Below, in pieces: positions 17,361-26,907 of a stretch of 55,202 bases of DNA (position 1 is its first letter; the number at the start of each line of letters is the position of its first letter). Source of the stretch: Cellvibrionales bacterium UBA4495. GTDB lineage: Bacteria > Pseudomonadota > Gammaproteobacteria > Pseudomonadales > Porticoccaceae. The stretch lies in contig DGNJ01000125.1 in NCBI GenBank assembly GCA_002388905.1, positions 1 through 55,202 on the forward strand, read 5' to 3'. The notes beneath the pieces were generated by a model. It had not been told where the DNA came from. It was given only the letters and a program-made list of their open reading frames with translations, and ran no database searches. The translations under genes were made by a program, and so were the position numbers.

Positions 17361-18368
17361 TCAGTTGCCGGTAAGTTCGGAACCCAGTAAGCGGTCGAGT
17401 TCCCGCGCCTGCCCAAAAGCGGCGTCCATCCACCAAAACCCATGGGGGGCTCCCGGAAACAGAATAACGTTTACGGGAACGCCTGCGGATTTCAGTTTTT
17501 GGGCATAGGTAAGGCCTTCATCCCGGAGAACATCCACCTCCGCCACCACAATGGTCGCCGGAGGCAGACCGGAAAAATCTGCTGCCAGCAGGGGTGCGGC
17601 CCGGGGATCCCGCTCATCGCCGGTTTCTCCGAGGTAATGGTTCCAGAACCATTCCATTTCGCCGTCGGTCATCAGGGGGCCGCCGGCATGCTGCCGGTAG
17701 GAGGAGAAATCCGTACCCCGAGCCGGATAAAGGCAGGGATAGAGAAGCAGCTGCCTAGCGACCCGGACTCCCTCCTCCCCTTTAAGCGATTGCGTGACGG
17801 CGGCGGCAAGATTACCACCCGCACTGTCCCCCATGAGCGTAAGCCCATCGCTACCGGCGCCCAGCTCGCCGGCATGGGCCGAAATCCAGCGTACCGCAGC
17901 CAGGCAATCCTCCAGCGGACCCGGGAACCGTGTTTCGGGCGCGCGACGATATTCAACGGAAACCACGATGCAGCCACTCTCCAGACACAGCCGACGGCAC
18001 GGGCGATCGGCGACGGCAACGCTGCCGAGCACCCAACCCCCGCCATGCAGGTAGACAATGACTGGAAGGGCCCGCTCGGGATCCGGGTTATACACCCGGG
18101 CAGGTAATTCTCCCGCCGCGCCTAGCACTAAAATATCTTTGACACTGGCTACCGGCTGTTCGGGCATTTGTAAACGCGTGACTTCCTCGAGGGCGAGGCG
18201 GGCCTCGATAACGCTGAGCTGGCTATAGGGCTTGATGCCGTGGGATTTAAACTTCTCGGCGAGTCGTACTGCTTCCTGGTTCGGCTTTGCCGGTGTCGAA
18301 TCCCGCACTCGCTCGACGATATCCTCGACCCGCTTGCTTGAGATCGCCGTCTGCTGTAGTTCGGTCAC
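17361..18368 (-). CDS. Alpha/beta hydrolase, hormone-sensitive lipase family esterase
   Basis: A 335-residue cytoplasmic esterase of the HSL group. The oxyanion HGGGW is at 108-112, the nucleophile Ser182 lies in GDSAGG, and Asp279 and His309 (GAPHG) complete the triad at the expected spacing. It begins with GTG. Such enzymes hydrolyse short to medium esters and some lactones, which fits cleavage of BVMO products. It is third in the unit TonB receptor, thiolase, esterase, 81 bases after the thiolase gene, and converges with the propeller lipoprotein gene. Confidence 0.9.
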   Translation of the reverse strand: MTELQQTAISSKRVEDIVERVRDSTPAKPNQEAVRLAEKFKSHGIKPYSQLSVIEARLALEEVTRLQMPEQPVASVKDILVLGAAGELPARVYNPDPERALPVIVYLHGGGWVLGSVAVADRPCRRLCLESGCIVVSVEYRRAPETRFPGPLEDCLAAVRWISAHAGELGAGSDGLTLMGDSAGGNLAAAVTQSLKGEEGVRVARQLLLYPCLYPARGTDFSSYRQHAGGPLMTDGEMEWFWNHYLGETGDERDPRAAPLLAADFSGLPPATIVVAEVDVLRDEGLTYAQKLKSAGVPVNVILFPGAPHGFWWMDAAFGQARELDRLLGSELTGN

Positions 18369-18449
18369 CAGTTGGGGTCCCTTGGTTAATTAACAGAAAC
18401 CCGGTTCCAAACCGGGTATCCAGGCGATAGCAGTCTCTGCGTTTGAGAG

Positions 18450-19634
18450 CTACAGAACCTCGAAAAGGCCCGCAGCGCCCATGCCGCCACCAACACACAT
18501 GGTCACCACGACGTATTTGACACCCCTGCGCTTGCCTTCAATAAGAGCGTGACCTACCAGGCGGGAGCCGGTCATGCCGTAGGGGTGACCGATGGAAATT
18601 CCGCCGCCATCGACATTGTAAATTTCCGGATCGATTCCCAGATAATCCCGACAATACAGGGCCTGGACAGCAAAGGCTTCGTTAAGCTCCCACAGACCGA
18701 TATCCTCGATTTTCAGGCCATGGTTTTTCAGCAGCTTGGGAATGGCGTAAATCGGGGCGATGCCCATTTCCTCCGGCGCGTTACCCGCCACCGCCATGCC
18801 ACGGTAGACTCCAAGGGGAGTAAGACCGCGCTGTTCCGCCACCTTGCGTTCCATCAGCACACAGGCCGAGGCACCATCGGAAAGCTGGCTGGCATTGCCG
18901 GCTGTGATAAAGCCGCCCTCGATCACCGGGTCCAGGCTTTGCAGACTTTCCAGTGTGGTGCTAGGCCTGTTTCCCTCGTCCTTATCAATGGTCACTTCGC
19001 GGTAGGAAACTTCCTTGGTTTCTTTGTCAACCAGCATTTGCTCGGTGGTGATGGGAACAATCTCGTCATCCAGCCGGCCTTCACTCTGGGCCGCAGCAGT
19101 GCGCTGCTGGGATTGCAGTGCGTATTCGTCCTGGGCTTCGCGGCTGACTTTGTACTTCTTGGCCACATACTCGGCGGTATGGAGCATGCCCATATAGGCG
19201 TGTTCTTGACGGGTGGTGACATTGTCATCCATGCTGCTCTGGAGCCATTTCATGTATTCATTCTGGACCAGGGAAATGCTGTCCTGACCGCCGCCGATCA
19301 CGACATCCATGTTGTCGACCATAATCTGCCTGGCGGCGATGGCAATCGCCATCAGGCCGGATGAGCACTGCCGGTCAATGGTCTGGGCCGGCACGCTGGC
19401 GGGAAGGCCAGCGGCGAAAGACGCATTGCGGGCAATATTCAGACCGGCAGTGCCGGCAGCGAGTACGGTACCCAGCACCACATCGTCCACCTCCGTGCCT
19501 TCGAGGCCTGCACGCTCAACAGCATGGGCAATGGCATGGCCGGCCATGGTGGGTGACTTGGTGTTATTGAGGCCACCGCGAAAGGCCTTGCCTATGGGCG
19601 TTCGGGCGGTGGAGACGATAACAGCTTCTCTCAT
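18450..19634 (-). CDS. Thiolase (acetyl-CoA acyltransferase)
   Basis: A 394-residue thiolase of normal length. The nucleophilic Cys90 (RQCSSG), NEAF near 318, His350 in GHP and the second catalytic Cys380 in CVGGG are present. It cleaves a 3-oxoacyl-CoA with CoA to acetyl-CoA (or propionyl-CoA) and a shortened acyl-CoA, the last step of the beta-oxidation suggested by the other genes. GCAGGAG precedes the ATG. It lies 116 bases after the TonB receptor gene on the minus strand; the gap contains a GC-rich inverted repeat that could adjust expression downstream of the receptor. Confidence 0.92.
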   Translation of the reverse strand: MREAVIVSTARTPIGKAFRGGLNNTKSPTMAGHAIAHAVERAGLEGTEVDDVVLGTVLAAGTAGLNIARNASFAAGLPASVPAQTIDRQCSSGLMAIAIAARQIMVDNMDVVIGGGQDSISLVQNEYMKWLQSSMDDNVTTRQEHAYMGMLHTAEYVAKKYKVSREAQDEYALQSQQRTAAAQSEGRLDDEIVPITTEQMLVDKETKEVSYREVTIDKDEGNRPSTTLESLQSLDPVIEGGFITAGNASQLSDGASACVLMERKVAEQRGLTPLGVYRGMAVAGNAPEEMGIAPIYAIPKLLKNHGLKIEDIGLWELNEAFAVQALYCRDYLGIDPEIYNVDGGGISIGHPYGMTGSRLVGHALIEGKRRGVKYVVVTMCVGGGMGAAGLFEVL

Positions 19635-19750
19635 GGTAAAACTCCTGCTATTGGATGGGCACCCCGTCAGGGAGGCCGGTCAATAAAAGCCAGCCCCTGA
19701 ACCCTTGGCAGGGCCAGAGGCTGGATCCGTCCCGCATAACCTATATTGGT

Positions 19751-22066
19751 TTAGAAATTATAGGTAACTTCCAGCCCGTAGGTGCGCGGCGGTGCAAGCC
19801 AGACGGTTTTGGAACCGATGGACGTATTGTCGAAACCAAAGTGGGAATAGACTTCGTCTTTCAGGTTGCGACCAAAAAGTGCCACCTTCAGTTTTTCATC
19901 CATGCTGATAAAGGAAACACTGGCATTCCAGAGTTCATATTGCGGCAGGATCAGGAAGTTGAAGTTGTCACTTGCCACACTGTCGACGTAGGAGTAGGAA
20001 CCACGCCAATTCAGATAGCCAAGAGCTCCCACTTCGTGCTCGTAGGTAACGGCGGCAGAAGCGGTTCGCTCGGGCACCATCTGGAAGTCGAATTCTTCGG
20101 GATCCCGGCCAGTGGCCCTGACGAGGAAGTCCGCCTCGTCGTATTCCGCATCGGTATAACCGTAACTGGCCTCTACAGTGAGTCGCTCGGTGACCGCGGC
20201 GACCACGTCCACCTCAATGCCCTGGACGGTAGCGGTTGCCGCGTTGAAAATGGTCTGGACCCCCGACTGGTTATTGGCCGAGCGCTGGAGATCATCGTAC
20301 TCGTTATGGAAAACGGCACCGTTGAGGCGTATGCGGCCCTCATTCCACTCCGACTTGAAGCCGAGCTCGAATGCATCGACCACCTCTTCATCGTACGGCC
20401 CCGGCTGTAAAGCAGGATTGGTTGGGTCCGACAGGAAAGCCGTGGTGGCAAAACGCACGTTGTAGCCGCCGCTGCGGAAACCACGGGTGAAGCTACCGTA
20501 GGCCATAAGATCCGGATTGATATGCCAGGTCAGGCCGATCTTCGGCGAAAAGTTCGACCAGGTTTCGTCGTCCTGGAAAGGCTGCCGGCACGAATCCCAG
20601 TCCACTTCCCGGGGAAACGGCGGCGGCGCGCCCGGGAAATCCGGGGGGCTCGCAAGTGGAACGCCTGTCGCCAATTCCTGCATATCAAGCAGGAGTTCGC
20701 AACCGGGGTTGTTATTGGGGTCGCCAATAACGCCGATGGCAGCTTCCTTGTTTTCGTACGAAAACCTTCCTCCGAGCGTCAGGATAAGGTCCTGGGTCAG
20801 GTTATATTCCGCCTGGGCAAATATGCCTGCGGTTTCATGTTCGATCGTGGACGATGCCGGTGCATCCTGCAGGTCGATCAGCAAGCGCCGTTCGTTGTAG
20901 GTATATTCCTGGCTGAACACGTTCACGCCTACGGTCAGGTTGAGGTTTTCACTCAAATCACCCGACCATCGGGTTTCCAGGTTCCACTGGTCCTGTTCGA
21001 GACCCGAGCCCGGACCAAATTCGAAACGAATCGTTCCCGGCGCGCCGTCAATATCACCCCAGGTTTCCTGCTCCAGGTCCCGGTACCCGGCGATGGTGGT
21101 CAAGACGCCGTCCCAGAGATCCAGGTTATGCTCGACGATCAGGCTGTACCACTCCATATCCAGATCCCCTTCCGTATCGGTAGAGGTGGAATTATCTGCC
21201 CAGGGATCTCGCTCAACGCCGAATCGGAAGAAGTTACGGGGCGCCATGCCGTCGCCCTCAATCTCCGCGTACTCGGTCATCAGGGTAAGATCATAGTTGT
21301 CGCCCTGGAACTTGACAGCGGGCCTGACGATAAGAGATTCGGATTCGCCATGCTCACCGCCCAGGGTCGTGTTGTCCCAGAGGCCATCACGGTCCTTGAA
21401 CATGACGGCAAGCTTTCCGCTCCACTGGTCGGTCAGCGGCCCTCTGACAATGGCGCTGATATTCCGGGTTTTATGCGATCCTATGGTGGCTTTGACCTTT
21501 CCTTCAAACTCTTCCGTCGGACGTTGTGTGCGCATAACCACCGCACCGCCGGTGACATTCCGTCCGAACAGGGTCCCCTGCGGGCCGCGCAGAATCTCGA
21601 TAGACTCCAGGTCAAAGAGATCGGTTACGACGCCATAAATCAGCCCGAAAGGCATGCCATCCTGAACCACACCAACCGCCGGGTCTGACGAGGGGATGCT
21701 TTGGCCCATAGTGCCCATACCACGAATAAGAAAATTACCGGTGTGGGGGACGGTACCCTGCTCCGCCAGATTCACGTTCGGTGCCGTCTGGCCGACGTCC
21801 TGAAGATCCACCGCAAACATGGCCTCGACCTTGTCGCCTGAATAGGCCGATATCGCGATCGGCACATCCTGAACCGCTTCGGCAGTGGATTTTTTCTGTG
21901 CCGTGACCATAACCTCCTCGATGAGCGCGCTACTTCTCCCTGATTGCGCCTGGACAAAACCGGACGTCATGGTTGCTGCGGAAATACTCAGTGCAAGCAT
22001 GGACTTGAGCCATGGATTGTTCAATTGACTGTGATTAGCGATCTGATGTTTAGATGATAATCCCAT
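19751..22066 (-). CDS. TonB-dependent outer-membrane receptor
   Basis: I start at ATG 22066, where GAGGGTAGGATA lies upstream and a signal peptide follows (hydrophobic 22-38, cleavage near VQAQ, residue 41); the frame is open to 22165. The 771-residue product has a TonB-box-like EEVMVTAQKK (50-59), a plug with SIEILRGPQGTLFGRN and TGGAVVM, and a long barrel ending in LEVTYNF. There is no STN domain. It heads the unit TonB receptor, thiolase, esterase and is preceded by a promoter with two operators. The three receptors of this island are strongly diverged from one another, which suggests different ligands or different forms of one ligand. Confidence 0.92.
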   Translation of the reverse strand: MGLSSKHQIANHSQLNNPWLKSMLALSISAATMTSGFVQAQSGRSSALIEEVMVTAQKKSTAEAVQDVPIAISAYSGDKVEAMFAVDLQDVGQTAPNVNLAEQGTVPHTGNFLIRGMGTMGQSIPSSDPAVGVVQDGMPFGLIYGVVTDLFDLESIEILRGPQGTLFGRNVTGGAVVMRTQRPTEEFEGKVKATIGSHKTRNISAIVRGPLTDQWSGKLAVMFKDRDGLWDNTTLGGEHGESESLIVRPAVKFQGDNYDLTLMTEYAEIEGDGMAPRNFFRFGVERDPWADNSTSTDTEGDLDMEWYSLIVEHNLDLWDGVLTTIAGYRDLEQETWGDIDGAPGTIRFEFGPGSGLEQDQWNLETRWSGDLSENLNLTVGVNVFSQEYTYNERRLLIDLQDAPASSTIEHETAGIFAQAEYNLTQDLILTLGGRFSYENKEAAIGVIGDPNNNPGCELLLDMQELATGVPLASPPDFPGAPPPFPREVDWDSCRQPFQDDETWSNFSPKIGLTWHINPDLMAYGSFTRGFRSGGYNVRFATTAFLSDPTNPALQPGPYDEEVVDAFELGFKSEWNEGRIRLNGAVFHNEYDDLQRSANNQSGVQTIFNAATATVQGIEVDVVAAVTERLTVEASYGYTDAEYDEADFLVRATGRDPEEFDFQMVPERTASAAVTYEHEVGALGYLNWRGSYSYVDSVASDNFNFLILPQYELWNASVSFISMDEKLKVALFGRNLKDEVYSHFGFDNTSIGSKTVWLAPPRTYGLEVTYNF

Positions 22067-22309
22067 TATCCTACCCTCTCTCATGAGCCTTGTCCCAGTA
22101 TGGGTCTGTTGCCAAGTGTGGAGAAACGGTGCCCAGGGGCCATTGTCTGAAACAGACTTTGGCAAAACATCTGGTTACCCCTCCCCATTTTTTATCGGCA
22201 TACCCGTGCCGACTACCGTTTCCACCGATCTGCCAGCTAAACGGACAGACAAAGTGGCCTTAAGCGAGATCAAGCATCCTGAGGGAGTCCGTTTCCCGGA
22301 ATGCCGAAA

Positions 22310-22325
22310 TCAACACTGTAGTTGA
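22310..22325. promoter_or_regulatory. Island operator palindrome, site 5
   Basis: TCAACA-CTGT-AGTTGA, one mismatch. It lies directly downstream of, and shares one base with, the -10 of the receptor promoter. It is exactly 39 bases from site 6. Confidence 0.8.
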
Positions 22326-22352
22326 TATTACACGCGCAGACTTAAAAGTCAA
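22325..22352 (-). promoter_or_regulatory. Predicted promoter of the second TonB receptor unit
   Basis: Minus strand TTGACT (22352-22347), a 16-base spacer, TAATAT (22330-22325). Site 6 covers the -35 and site 5 abuts the -10. The leader from here to the receptor start is about 250 bases. Confidence 0.65.
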
Positions 22353-22364
22353 CACCCGTATTGA
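22349..22364. promoter_or_regulatory. Island operator palindrome, site 6
   Basis: TCAACA-CCCG-TATTGA, one mismatch. It supplies the TTGAC of the -35 of the second receptor promoter. Confidence 0.75.
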
Positions 22365-22383
22365 CAGAATGCTCTATTAAAGC

Positions 22384-22430
22384 TTGAGCAATAATTTTGA
22401 GTAAAGCTTACTCGAAATTATGCTGCTCAA
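22384..22430. repeat. Long AT-rich inverted repeat
   Basis: Core arms ATAATTTTGAGTAA and TTACTCGAAATTAT with a 3-base loop match in 13 of 14 pairs. The symmetry extends outward through TTGAGCA/TGCTCAA with a 2-base bulge. It lies between the SDR stop (22508) and operator site 6. It could be a transcript-end hairpin for the SDR unit or a second regulator's site; no T-run follows on either strand. Confidence 0.6.
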
Positions 22431-22507
22431 TATTTTTGCTATAAAAGATATCAGCCGTTATATCGATGACGTATAACCGCTAGATATTGACGAGTGGTGT
22501 CGGCTTG

Positions 22508-23275
22508 TCACCAGCGAATCGCACCACCGTCGACGACGAGATCCAGACCGGTGCAATAGGTGGCGGCGTCGCTGAGCAAAAACACAGCCGGTCCCACGAG
22601 TTCGTCGATTTCGCACATTCTTCCCAGTGGAATATCGTCAATAAGGTGCTTGACCTGACCCCAGACCTCGGGTGATTTTGCCATCGGGGTGGCGGTATAA
22701 CCCGGACTGATAATATTGACGCGGACGTTTTGCTGCGCCCATTCCAGAGCCAGGGAGCGAGACAAATGCGCAACACCCGCCTTGGCGGCGTTATAGTGAG
22801 ACTGGCTAAGACCGCGATTGGCGATATGGGCAGAAATGGAACCTATATTGACAATGCTGCCACCACCATTCCGGATCAGGGCGCGCCCCTCGGCCTGGGA
22901 GGAAATAAATACACCGGTGAGGTTGATGTCGATCAGTCGCTGCCATTGCGCCCTAGTCATTGCTTCGGCCGGTGAGGTATCGTGCACACCAGCACAATTC
23001 AGGGCACCATTCAGGGGACCAAACTCTCGCTCCAGGCGCGCCACTGCATCGGACATGGACGATTCGTCGCGAACGTCCCCTGTCAGCGCTACCGCCCTGC
23101 CCCCGGCCGCGGTTATCGCTGATGCGGTCTCAAAAGCACCATCCTCGGATTGATCAAGACATCCTACTGCAGCCTTGAAAGCTCCCAGTCCGCGGGCGAT
23201 ACCTGCGCCGATACCACTTCCGGCTCCTGTGATTAGGACTACCTGGTTGTCGAGACTGAAAGTCGGTAGGGCCAT
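22508..23275 (-). CDS. Short-chain dehydrogenase/reductase (SDR)
   Basis: A 255-residue classical SDR: TGAGSGIG at 16-23, NCAG at 93-96 (Cys replaces the second Asn of the usual NNAG), catalytic Ser146, Tyr161 and Lys165. The third SDR of the island, it differs from the other two and may act on a different alcohol or ketone. It lies 86 bases after the GST gene on the minus strand, with two small hairpins between them, and is probably the last gene of the unit TonB receptor, GST, SDR. Confidence 0.87.
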   Translation of the reverse strand: MALPTFSLDNQVVLITGAGSGIGAGIARGLGAFKAAVGCLDQSEDGAFETASAITAAGGRAVALTGDVRDESSMSDAVARLEREFGPLNGALNCAGVHDTSPAEAMTRAQWQRLIDINLTGVFISSQAEGRALIRNGGGSIVNIGSISAHIANRGLSQSHYNAAKAGVAHLSRSLALEWAQQNVRVNIISPGYTATPMAKSPEVWGQVKHLIDDIPLGRMCEIDELVGPAVFLLSDAATYCTGLDLVVDGGAIRW

Positions 23276-23291
23276 GGACGAAAACTCCAGT

Positions 23292-23329
23292 TAACCCTGA
23301 AGGGTTAGAAATACCATCCTTAATGGATG
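23292..23329. repeat. Two tandem small hairpins between GST and SDR genes
   Basis: TAACCCT-GA-AGGGTTA (23292-23307) and CATCC-TTAAT-GGATG (23315-23329), both perfect. They lie in the leader of the SDR gene and could be processing or stability elements, or a site for another regulator. Confidence 0.45.
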
Positions 23330-23361
23330 TATTTCACAAGGAAACGCCAAAAAATGGTTAA

Positions 23362-24033
23362 TCAATGTATAACCGATTGAAAATCGATCTCGACCATCTG
23401 CGGCGCCGCCTCTTTAAAAGAAGCCCGCTGCTCGAGATTATCGATATAGCGCCCCAGGTTTGGATGACGGTTGCGCCACTGGATATCCCTGACAAACAGC
23501 TCAGTCAAGGCCGGTATGCTTTCAGCAAGAAAGTCCAGGTGGCCAAGAACAGAACCAATTTCAAGATCAGCAAGAGTCAATTGCCCGCCAACGGCAAACT
23601 CCTCATTGCCAATTATCCTGCTGATCTCTCCGAGGCCGCCGGCAATTTTTCGCTTCTGTCTTTGCATCCACTCATTGCTTTGACATTCCTGCGGGCGGGC
23701 GAGCTCAAAATTGATTCGGACAATAGCGTCCATAACCCCCACGCCCAGCACCTGAAATAACTTCATCTTCAAACGCTCGTCAGGTGTTTCCGGGATCAGC
23801 GAGGGATCGGGATAATGATGCTCGAGCCAGTCCAGGATATACGAAGACTCATAGACAATCTCTCCCCCCTCGGTAACAAGAATAGGCAATTGCTCCAAGG
23901 GGTTGTAATGGTCCACGGTTGTATCTTTGTGCCATGGTATGTCCCATTCAATCTCAAAGGGTATATCCTTCTCCTTGAGAGCAATCATGACCTTTCGCCC
24001 GAAGGGGCTGGGTTTATTGTTGATCAGCCTCAT
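23362..24033 (-). CDS. Glutathione S-transferase family protein
   Basis: A 223-residue GST with an N-terminal thioredoxin-like domain (SPFGRKV near residue 9, LPILV, and ESSYI at the glutathione-binding cis-Pro/Ser-loop region) and an all-helical C-terminal domain. GSTs in catabolic islands conjugate or isomerise reactive intermediates (for example maleylacetoacetate-type isomerases) or protect against electrophiles. GAGGAAAG precedes the ATG. It lies between a TonB receptor gene (184 bases upstream) and an SDR gene on the same strand. The precise role is unknown. Confidence 0.85.
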   Translation of the reverse strand: MRLINNKPSPFGRKVMIALKEKDIPFEIEWDIPWHKDTTVDHYNPLEQLPILVTEGGEIVYESSYILDWLEHHYPDPSLIPETPDERLKMKLFQVLGVGVMDAIVRINFELARPQECQSNEWMQRQKRKIAGGLGEISRIIGNEEFAVGGQLTLADLEIGSVLGHLDFLAESIPALTELFVRDIQWRNRHPNLGRYIDNLEQRASFKEAAPQMVEIDFQSVIH

Positions 24034-24216
24034 AATCTTTCCTCAAGGTTCGCTGCACCCTCGACGTAGAACTGTGGCCTATCCAATCTGTGCTTAAGCC
24101 GATAGGTCTTCAGTGCCATTCTGGAAGTCATGCCTGGTAATAGGAGTCTATTAAAAGCACCGGCATTCGTGGCTAGAAAGCCTTCCATGGCCCGACTGCC
24201 TTACACAGGACATCTA

Positions 24217-26586
24217 TCAGAAGCGGTATTTGACCTCGGCCATATAAGTACGGGGTGCGCCCGGGATTACCGTATTGACCGCAAACAAACTCTTGAAACC
24301 AATACCACCGACATAATACTCCTCGTCAAAGGCATTCCTAACATAGGCGGCAACTGTCCAGCCAGTGGAAACATTCTCCAGCGCCAACCGGAAGTTTGCC
24401 GTGGTGTAGTCCGGCAACTCAGAGCCTGGGTTGAGTGTATTGTGGGTGGAGCTGAAATACGTTTCTGTCTGGTGATAGATATCGGCACGGAAGGACAATT
24501 CCAGCTCGTTGCCTACCGGTACGGTGACTTGACCAAAGACCGACGACGCCCATTCCGGTGTATCGGGATAGGGTCCAAATGCAACCGTCGGGTTACCGAG
24601 AACCGATACCAGGTTATCGGTGAACTCGGCATCGGTATAATTCACCGCGCCACCAAGGGTCAGCCAGGAAGTCGGGCGGATTTCGCCGTCGATCTCGAAG
24701 CCTTCGATCTCTGCTTCTGGCACATTGACGGTAATTCCCGCCAGGCTACCGAAAATCTGCACATAATTGGATCGCTGGATTTCGTCGATCCACATTTTAT
24801 AGGCGGCCACATTAAGTCTTACCGGCATATCAGCCCATTCACCGCTGAACTTTGCGCCTACCTCAACATCGGTGGCCTTTTCTTCCATATATTCGGCGCC
24901 ACCCTCATTGCCAAAACCGGGGAGAGGAGGCGCGAAAAAGTTGAAACCGCCGCTGCGGAAGCTGCGCCTTGACACAAGGTAGACCAAAAGATCCGGATTG
25001 ACCTGTTGCTCAAGTCCCGCTGTCCAGCTGAATTGCTCAAAGGTATCTTCCAATGGATTCAGGTAAGTTGCACCCGGCGGAACGGGGCTTGTTATAAAGA
25101 AATCGTCGGGCTTACGATCCATGGTGACTTCTTCCTTGGAATAGCGTCCGCCCAGGGTTGCGGCGAGTCCCTGGATGCCCACAATCTCGCTCAGGTCGAG
25201 GGTCCCCTGACCATAAACCGCATAGGTCTCGTTAGAAATAACCGCATGATTGATTTGGCGGGCAGGGGGCGCGATTGGGGTGAAGTCGAAAAGCACACTG
25301 AGGGATCGAATATGATCCTCTTCATCCGAGTAATAGAGGCCGGTTACAAAATCCAGCTGATCGTTCCAGACAGTTCCCTGAAGCTGGATTTCCTCGGAGA
25401 ATTGCTCCAGGGTACCGCCGCGCCCTTCCGTCCCATTGTCATCGGATGGGAAAGGGGTACCATCGAACTCGGAGGCGTTGTTCGAATTGAGGTGGGTGTA
25501 GCCGATGATATTCCGGATTTGCATCCCGTTAGCGAGATCGAAGGTAGTGATATTCGAAACAACAAAATTTTCCGCAGTATGGAAATTCGGGGCATCCACA
25601 TTGACGGTGTAGGGGTCTCGTGCCTGCTGTTTCTCGACCGAGGCGACCCAGCCTTCAGGGTCGGCACCTGGGTGTGCGGCCAGGAATGCGTCCCAGGCGC
25701 CAGGGAACCCAAATGCCACATCCATCAAGGGCGAAAAGAGAATGGGGGTTGGAACAAAGGCATTCCCGGCATCAGCGACGCCGAGAGTGTTGTAGGCGAC
25801 GCTGGTCAGGTTGTCACCATCCGATTTGGCGTAATCGAGAACGAAATCGTTTGTAATATCCTCGGTCGGCTTGAAAGTCACGCTGAGCCTGAGGTTTTTC
25901 CGACGGACATCGCCAAGGCGCGAGCCGTCAAACAGGTTCTTCTGGTAACCTTCCCGTGTCTGATAATAGGTAGCGAGCCGCATAAGCAGCTTGTCGTCAA
26001 TAAGTGGGATATTGACGGCTCCTTCCACCTTCACTTCATCATAGTTTCCGTACCAGCCACTAACATACCCGCCAAATTCCTCTTTTGGTTTGGCCGTGGT
26101 AAAGAGGACAGCACCGCCAGTTGAGTTCCTGCCAAATAGAGTCCCCTGGGGGCCTTTAAGAACCTGGACTGACTCTAGGTCGTAAAATGATGTTGACGAT
26201 GAACCACCAACCTGGACCTCATTGAAATACGGCAAGACACTGGATCGGGAAAAGCTGAAGGCGTCCACGGTCTGGCCGCGAAGCGCGTAATTCAACTGAT
26301 TCGCACTTTGCGATGCCTTGACGGTTAATCCAGGCAAAGCGGTCTGCAGGTCGAGCTCGGATACAATGGCCTGCTGTTCAAGCGACTCCGTACTTAAGAC
26401 CGCCACAGAAATCGGCGTCCTTTCGAGACTTTCTGCACGGCGCTGGGCGGTTACTATCACTTCTTCAAGCATCGCCCTGTTGCCAACGCCCGATCCGGAT
26501 CCCTCGCCCTGTGCAAAGGCGCCCGGGAACTGCAGTGCAGCCATGACCGTAGCCGCAGAAGCAACTGTTTTTATGTGGCTATTCAT
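24217..26586 (-). CDS. TonB-dependent outer-membrane receptor
   Basis: A 789-residue TonB-dependent receptor: signal peptide cleaved near AFAQ (26), TonB-box-like EEVIVTAQRR at 41-50, plug with SVQVLKGPQGTLFGRN and STGGAVLF, barrel ending in MAEVKYRF. There is no STN domain. AGGGG precedes the ATG. Its leader holds a promoter bracketed by two operators (sites 7 and 8), the same arrangement as in front of the second receptor. It is followed by GST and SDR genes. Confidence 0.93.
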   Translation of the reverse strand: MNSHIKTVASAATVMAALQFPGAFAQGEGSGSGVGNRAMLEEVIVTAQRRAESLERTPISVAVLSTESLEQQAIVSELDLQTALPGLTVKASQSANQLNYALRGQTVDAFSFSRSSVLPYFNEVQVGGSSSTSFYDLESVQVLKGPQGTLFGRNSTGGAVLFTTAKPKEEFGGYVSGWYGNYDEVKVEGAVNIPLIDDKLLMRLATYYQTREGYQKNLFDGSRLGDVRRKNLRLSVTFKPTEDITNDFVLDYAKSDGDNLTSVAYNTLGVADAGNAFVPTPILFSPLMDVAFGFPGAWDAFLAAHPGADPEGWVASVEKQQARDPYTVNVDAPNFHTAENFVVSNITTFDLANGMQIRNIIGYTHLNSNNASEFDGTPFPSDDNGTEGRGGTLEQFSEEIQLQGTVWNDQLDFVTGLYYSDEEDHIRSLSVLFDFTPIAPPARQINHAVISNETYAVYGQGTLDLSEIVGIQGLAATLGGRYSKEEVTMDRKPDDFFITSPVPPGATYLNPLEDTFEQFSWTAGLEQQVNPDLLVYLVSRRSFRSGGFNFFAPPLPGFGNEGGAEYMEEKATDVEVGAKFSGEWADMPVRLNVAAYKMWIDEIQRSNYVQIFGSLAGITVNVPEAEIEGFEIDGEIRPTSWLTLGGAVNYTDAEFTDNLVSVLGNPTVAFGPYPDTPEWASSVFGQVTVPVGNELELSFRADIYHQTETYFSSTHNTLNPGSELPDYTTANFRLALENVSTGWTVAAYVRNAFDEEYYVGGIGFKSLFAVNTVIPGAPRTYMAEVKYRF

Positions 26587-26852
26587 GTATTTACCCCTAT
26601 CTGTTGTGTCTTAACAATTTTGACTCAGCCCGTTGCCTAGGCATGAGTTTTATCGGTTTTTACGGCGTCGTTTGGCGCCGGGCGTTGCGAAATACGAAAT
26701 CTTGCCTACAGCAGCCAGAGTTCAACCGGCAATAAAAGACTTGCATCGTCCGGACATGTGCAAATGACTCCCCTCTTGGCTCCCTATGCTTTCCCTCTGG
26801 CGTTCTTCGGCAGAGGTCCCGGCACTTCGACAGATATCGATGCCAAAAAGTG

Positions 26853-26868
26853 TCAACATCGTAGTTGA
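26853..26868. promoter_or_regulatory. Island operator palindrome, site 7
   Basis: TCAACA-TCGT-AGTTGA, one mismatch. It abuts the -10 (shared base 26868) of the third receptor promoter and is exactly 39 bases from site 8. The rest of the 26587-26852 leader shows nothing recognisable. Confidence 0.8.
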
Positions 26869-26895
26869 TTGTAGGTCGAATTCAGCAAATGTCAA
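26868..26895 (-). promoter_or_regulatory. Predicted sigma-70 promoter of the third TonB receptor unit
   Basis: Minus strand TTGACA (26895-26890), a 16-base spacer, TACAAT (26873-26868). The -35 lies in site 8 and at the very 3' end of the cyclase gene. Confidence 0.7.
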
Positions 26896-26907
26896 CACGT
26901 TAGTTGA
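26892..26907. promoter_or_regulatory. Island operator palindrome, site 8 (overlaps cyclase stop)
   Basis: TCAACA-CGTT-AGTTGA, one mismatch. It includes the last codons and the TGA stop of the upstream cyclase gene and supplies TTGACA to the receptor promoter. Confidence 0.78.

Noticed and set aside
26611..26626. TTAACA-ATTT-TGACTC near the third TonB receptor start
   Set aside because: Several mismatches and within the leader just before the start; two strong sites already serve this promoter.
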